Source: Evansella clarkii
GTDB lineage: Bacteria > Bacillota > Bacilli > Bacillales > Salisediminibacteriaceae
NCBI RefSeq assembly: GCF_002019695.1
Contig: NZ_KV917376.1
Span: 3,726,282 to 3,790,281 of the forward strand
Length of the DNA stretch: 64,000 nucleotides
Direction of reading: 5' to 3'
The translations under genes and the position numbers were made by a program. Below the pieces are notes generated by a model. The model was not told where the DNA came from and searched no databases. It saw only the letters and a program-made list of their open reading frames with translations. This document shows positions 62,011 to 64,000 of the stretch, piece after piece. Within the stretch, counting starts at the first letter, position 1; each line of letters begins with the position of its first letter.

Positions 62011-63843
62011 TCAAATTGTATTTGCTTGTTCTAAAGGCGTAAGCCCACATTTCTTTAAAAATTGAAACGTTTCTTCCAATGGGGGAACTGGTGGTACGAA
62101 TATAATTAGACCATCTCTTCCCCTGGATAGAAGTACACGATAACTATTTAACCTTAATTGTTTTGTATTTTTTGCACCTTTTGTACTTACCTTTGCTTCC
62201 CATACTTCATTTTCTCTAATTAAGTCGGCATCCCAACAAACTATTGGCAAATCAAGCTCTAACCCTTGACAAGAAAACTCTGTAGCAACTTGGTTAAAAC
62301 TACAACATGAATCCCTAGAGTTTGGTGGTTCATTAAACCACTTACCTTCATGCATCCTTTTTGTTGAATTAAAATCATTGTATACACCAAATGAAGGTAA
62401 CATTCTACTTTTGGAAGAAGCAAGAAGACCATAACGCTTATACTCTTTACCTTCATACCTATCAACCAAGTACCTTTTAGCATCGTTTAATTCTGTTGTT
62501 ATGTACATAGGGTATCCTTGCTTTTGAATCTTTTCTGATAGTTGGCAAGCAAAGTTGCTATTGCCATCCAAGACAGCGCCAATCCAGGATTGGACATCTT
62601 CTGCTATATGTGTTCTTAAGGAGGCTGATAGGTTTAGTAATGGATTAACTTCATGTTCTACCCCTCTAAATTGATCTACCACATGTTCTGGACAATGTAC
62701 TTTCCAATTGTTATCTGATTTTATTAACGCATCAAACCACTGTCCTAGGCCGCCTTCTTCCCCTAAATGTATTTCCTGTCCCTCACCAACTAACCCTATT
62801 ACCACCGACCAATTATTAATTGAATCTGCAGTGGATATAATTAATTCTGGTTCAGATTTGAAAATATTATAACGATTATTTATTCTCTCTTTATCCCATG
62901 CTCTTTGAGCTTCATCAAAAATAATAATATTTTCCTTTGGAATTTCACGTTGATGTATTGCATGGTGAGCAACATAGTTTTTTAATGGTTTAACATAAAC
63001 ATCTGATTGTAAGGCATATTGTAATACCTTTACCAATGGACCATTTCCAGACAGAAAAATCGCTTTCTGGTTTTCACTTTCTTCTCTACCATATTCATGT
63101 GAGAACTGGAGCCCAACTAATGTTTTTCCTGCACCTGGGACCCCTGTAATTAACACTAAATTCCGCTCGTTTTTTTGTTTGGAATCCTCAGCGATCCTAT
63201 GTAATTCTTGTAACGTTTGTGGAATACCCGCACTATGTGCCCGTTTAATTTGTGGTAAGTCTTTTTCTATAAAAATTGTTTGTGCTGCTTGAATAATACT
63301 TGGTAATGGAGCATACTCCGAGTTGATCCATTCTTTAATATTAATTTGTGGAGTGTTGATCTGAAGAATGTCAAAATATTTATGTAAGTCATTGGGGTTT
63401 AACACAAGCATCCTGTTCGCCTTATGTGAACTTCTAGTCATTTTAGTTGGTAATAATACAGAAATAACCTGTTTCGACTGAGAGATTTTATGATAGTGTT
63501 GGAGATTTCGTGAGTACTCAAAAAGCTGATCAAGATCAGCTTGAGAATAATTGTGCTTTCGTTTGAACTCTATAACTATAACGGCATCACCAGTAAGAAG
63601 GATAACATCTGGCCTTCTCCCCCCTTCTCGCGGGAGTTCATATTCAAATATTAGTCCACAATGTTTCAAGTATCTATTGTTAGTCTTGTTTACTTCCCTC
63701 TGTAATACATCATAACAGTCTACCCAAGAATCTTTCTGTTCCTCACTGACAGTAAAGCGTGTATTTCTTTTTAATTCATTTAACCATTCTTTTGCGTCAG
63801 CAGATAGAAACTGCTCAATAGTACCTTTCCACGAAACAGACAA
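62011..63843 (-). CDS. DUF2075 helicase with N-terminal nuclease-like domain
   Basis: A 610-residue protein. The N-terminus has a PD-(D/E)xK-like pattern: IFEYELPREGGRRPDVILLT (RRPD, about 76-79) and VIVIEFKRKHN (E-x-K, about 92-94). The C-terminal DUF2075 ATPase has Walker A GVPGAGKT (about 234-241), Walker B IIFDEAQRAWD (about 310-316) and late SRGRDGLIIFVPP. Such nuclease-helicase fusions are common in phage defence. The start is TTG 63843 with AGGAGG seven bases upstream; the ATG 28 codons earlier lacks a site. Forms a probable unit with the SRA/HNH gene. Confidence 0.78.
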   Translation of the reverse strand: MSVSWKGTIEQFLSADAKEWLNELKRNTRFTVSEEQKDSWVDCYDVLQREVNKTNNRYLKHCGLIFEYELPREGGRRPDVILLTGDAVIVIEFKRKHNYSQADLDQLFEYSRNLQHYHKISQSKQVISVLLPTKMTRSSHKANRMLVLNPNDLHKYFDILQINTPQINIKEWINSEYAPLPSIIQAAQTIFIEKDLPQIKRAHSAGIPQTLQELHRIAEDSKQKNERNLVLITGVPGAGKTLVGLQFSHEYGREESENQKAIFLSGNGPLVKVLQYALQSDVYVKPLKNYVAHHAIHQREIPKENIIIFDEAQRAWDKERINNRYNIFKSEPELIISTADSINNWSVVIGLVGEGQEIHLGEEGGLGQWFDALIKSDNNWKVHCPEHVVDQFRGVEHEVNPLLNLSASLRTHIAEDVQSWIGAVLDGNSNFACQLSEKIQKQGYPMYITTELNDAKRYLVDRYEGKEYKRYGLLASSKSRMLPSFGVYNDFNSTKRMHEGKWFNEPPNSRDSCCSFNQVATEFSCQGLELDLPIVCWDADLIRENEVWEAKVSTKGAKNTKQLRLNSYRVLLSRGRDGLIIFVPPVPPLEETFQFLKKCGLTPLEQANTI

Positions 63844-63938
63844 TGAAAAGCCTCCTCTTTTTCTTCTTATATATATTGTATAATATATGTGATATTTTTG
63901 GTAAAATATAGATATAAAATAACACATAGGAGTTATTT

Positions 63939-64000
63939 ATGAATACTTTTATAGTAGGAACAGGAGAAGAACTTCCTGTACTTTTTTGTTCAGACTTGCC
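63939..64000 (+). CDS. Partial gene at window edge
   Basis: ATG at 63939 is preceded by TAGGAG and opens MNTFIVGTGEELPVLFCSDL, continuing past the window end. It is divergent from the DUF2075 gene with about 95 bp between, suggesting shared regulation. Too short to assign a family. Confidence 0.5.
   Translation, partial: MNTFIVGTGEELPVLFCSDL

Overview
The window reads as chromosomal DNA of a low-GC Gram-positive bacterium, most likely a moderately halophilic or soil Bacillaceae member. The basis is AT-rich composition, strong AGGAGG-type ribosome sites with many TTG and GTG starts, Bacillus-type genes (ComK, HelD, DbpA/YxiN, a LnrJKLMN-like operon, a sorbitol PTS with GutM and a PRD activator), a purine riboswitch and dispersed Bacillaceae-style intergenic repeats. 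Species cannot be fixed from the sequence alone. Almost all genes lie on the minus strand.

Region 1 (1-5 kb): two small membrane proteins, then an hrtBA-like ABC exporter followed by a histidine kinase and response regulator. 4.5-6.1 kb is a gene graveyard with a short array of palindromes, a dead rifampin ADP-ribosyltransferase (arr) fragment, an internally deleted copy of a gene found intact at 27.1 kb, and an unreported 49-codon gene. 6.1-9.6 kb holds a tight four-gene operon (TerB-like, Cys-cluster, and two glycine/alanine-rich proteins with membrane-type segments) of unknown function. This is one of the two best candidates for an undescribed system.

Region 2 (9.8-30.9 kb): cutC; a complete two-component plus ABC-2 exporter operon matching the LnrJKLMN layout; helD; a candidate small RNA; a glyoxalase-fold protein; a regulator with two MerR heads; a VOC-TPR protein; an Rrf2 regulator with its oxidoreductase and methyltransferase; ilvD; a cold-shock protein; dbpA; and a HEAT-repeat protein.

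Region 3 (31-37.5 kb): a chimeric pseudogene (GH10 xylanase fragment joined to a VOC-TPR fragment) whose terminator palindrome was hit by an IS1182-family element leaving a 24-bp direct repeat. Then come VOC, SnoaL-like and AraC genes and a polysaccharide deacetylase.

Region 4 (37.5-49.3 kb): a sorbitol/glucitol operon (dehydrogenase, PRD activator, GutM, IIC, IIB, IIA, fructose-6-phosphate aldolase-like, HAD hydrolase), preceded by a 22-bp-arm perfect inverted repeat. Sorbitol would enter as sorbitol-6-phosphate and be oxidised to fructose-6-phosphate. Next are adenine deaminase under a purine riboswitch whose specificity base reads C (guanine/hypoxanthine class), and a divergent MerR/MFS pair with two 19-bp-spacer promoters.

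Region 5 (49.3-64 kb): an accessory, defence-rich island. It holds a second dead GH10 xylanase, a Hachiman-like HamA/HamB pair, an SF1 helicase overlapping a DUF2290-like gene (the second best candidate for an undescribed system), a winged-helix protein and its decayed copy, comK, an XRE regulator, a MutT-type Nudix hydrolase, an SRA-like/HNH modification-dependent nuclease, a nuclease-DUF2075 helicase, and a partial gene at the right edge.
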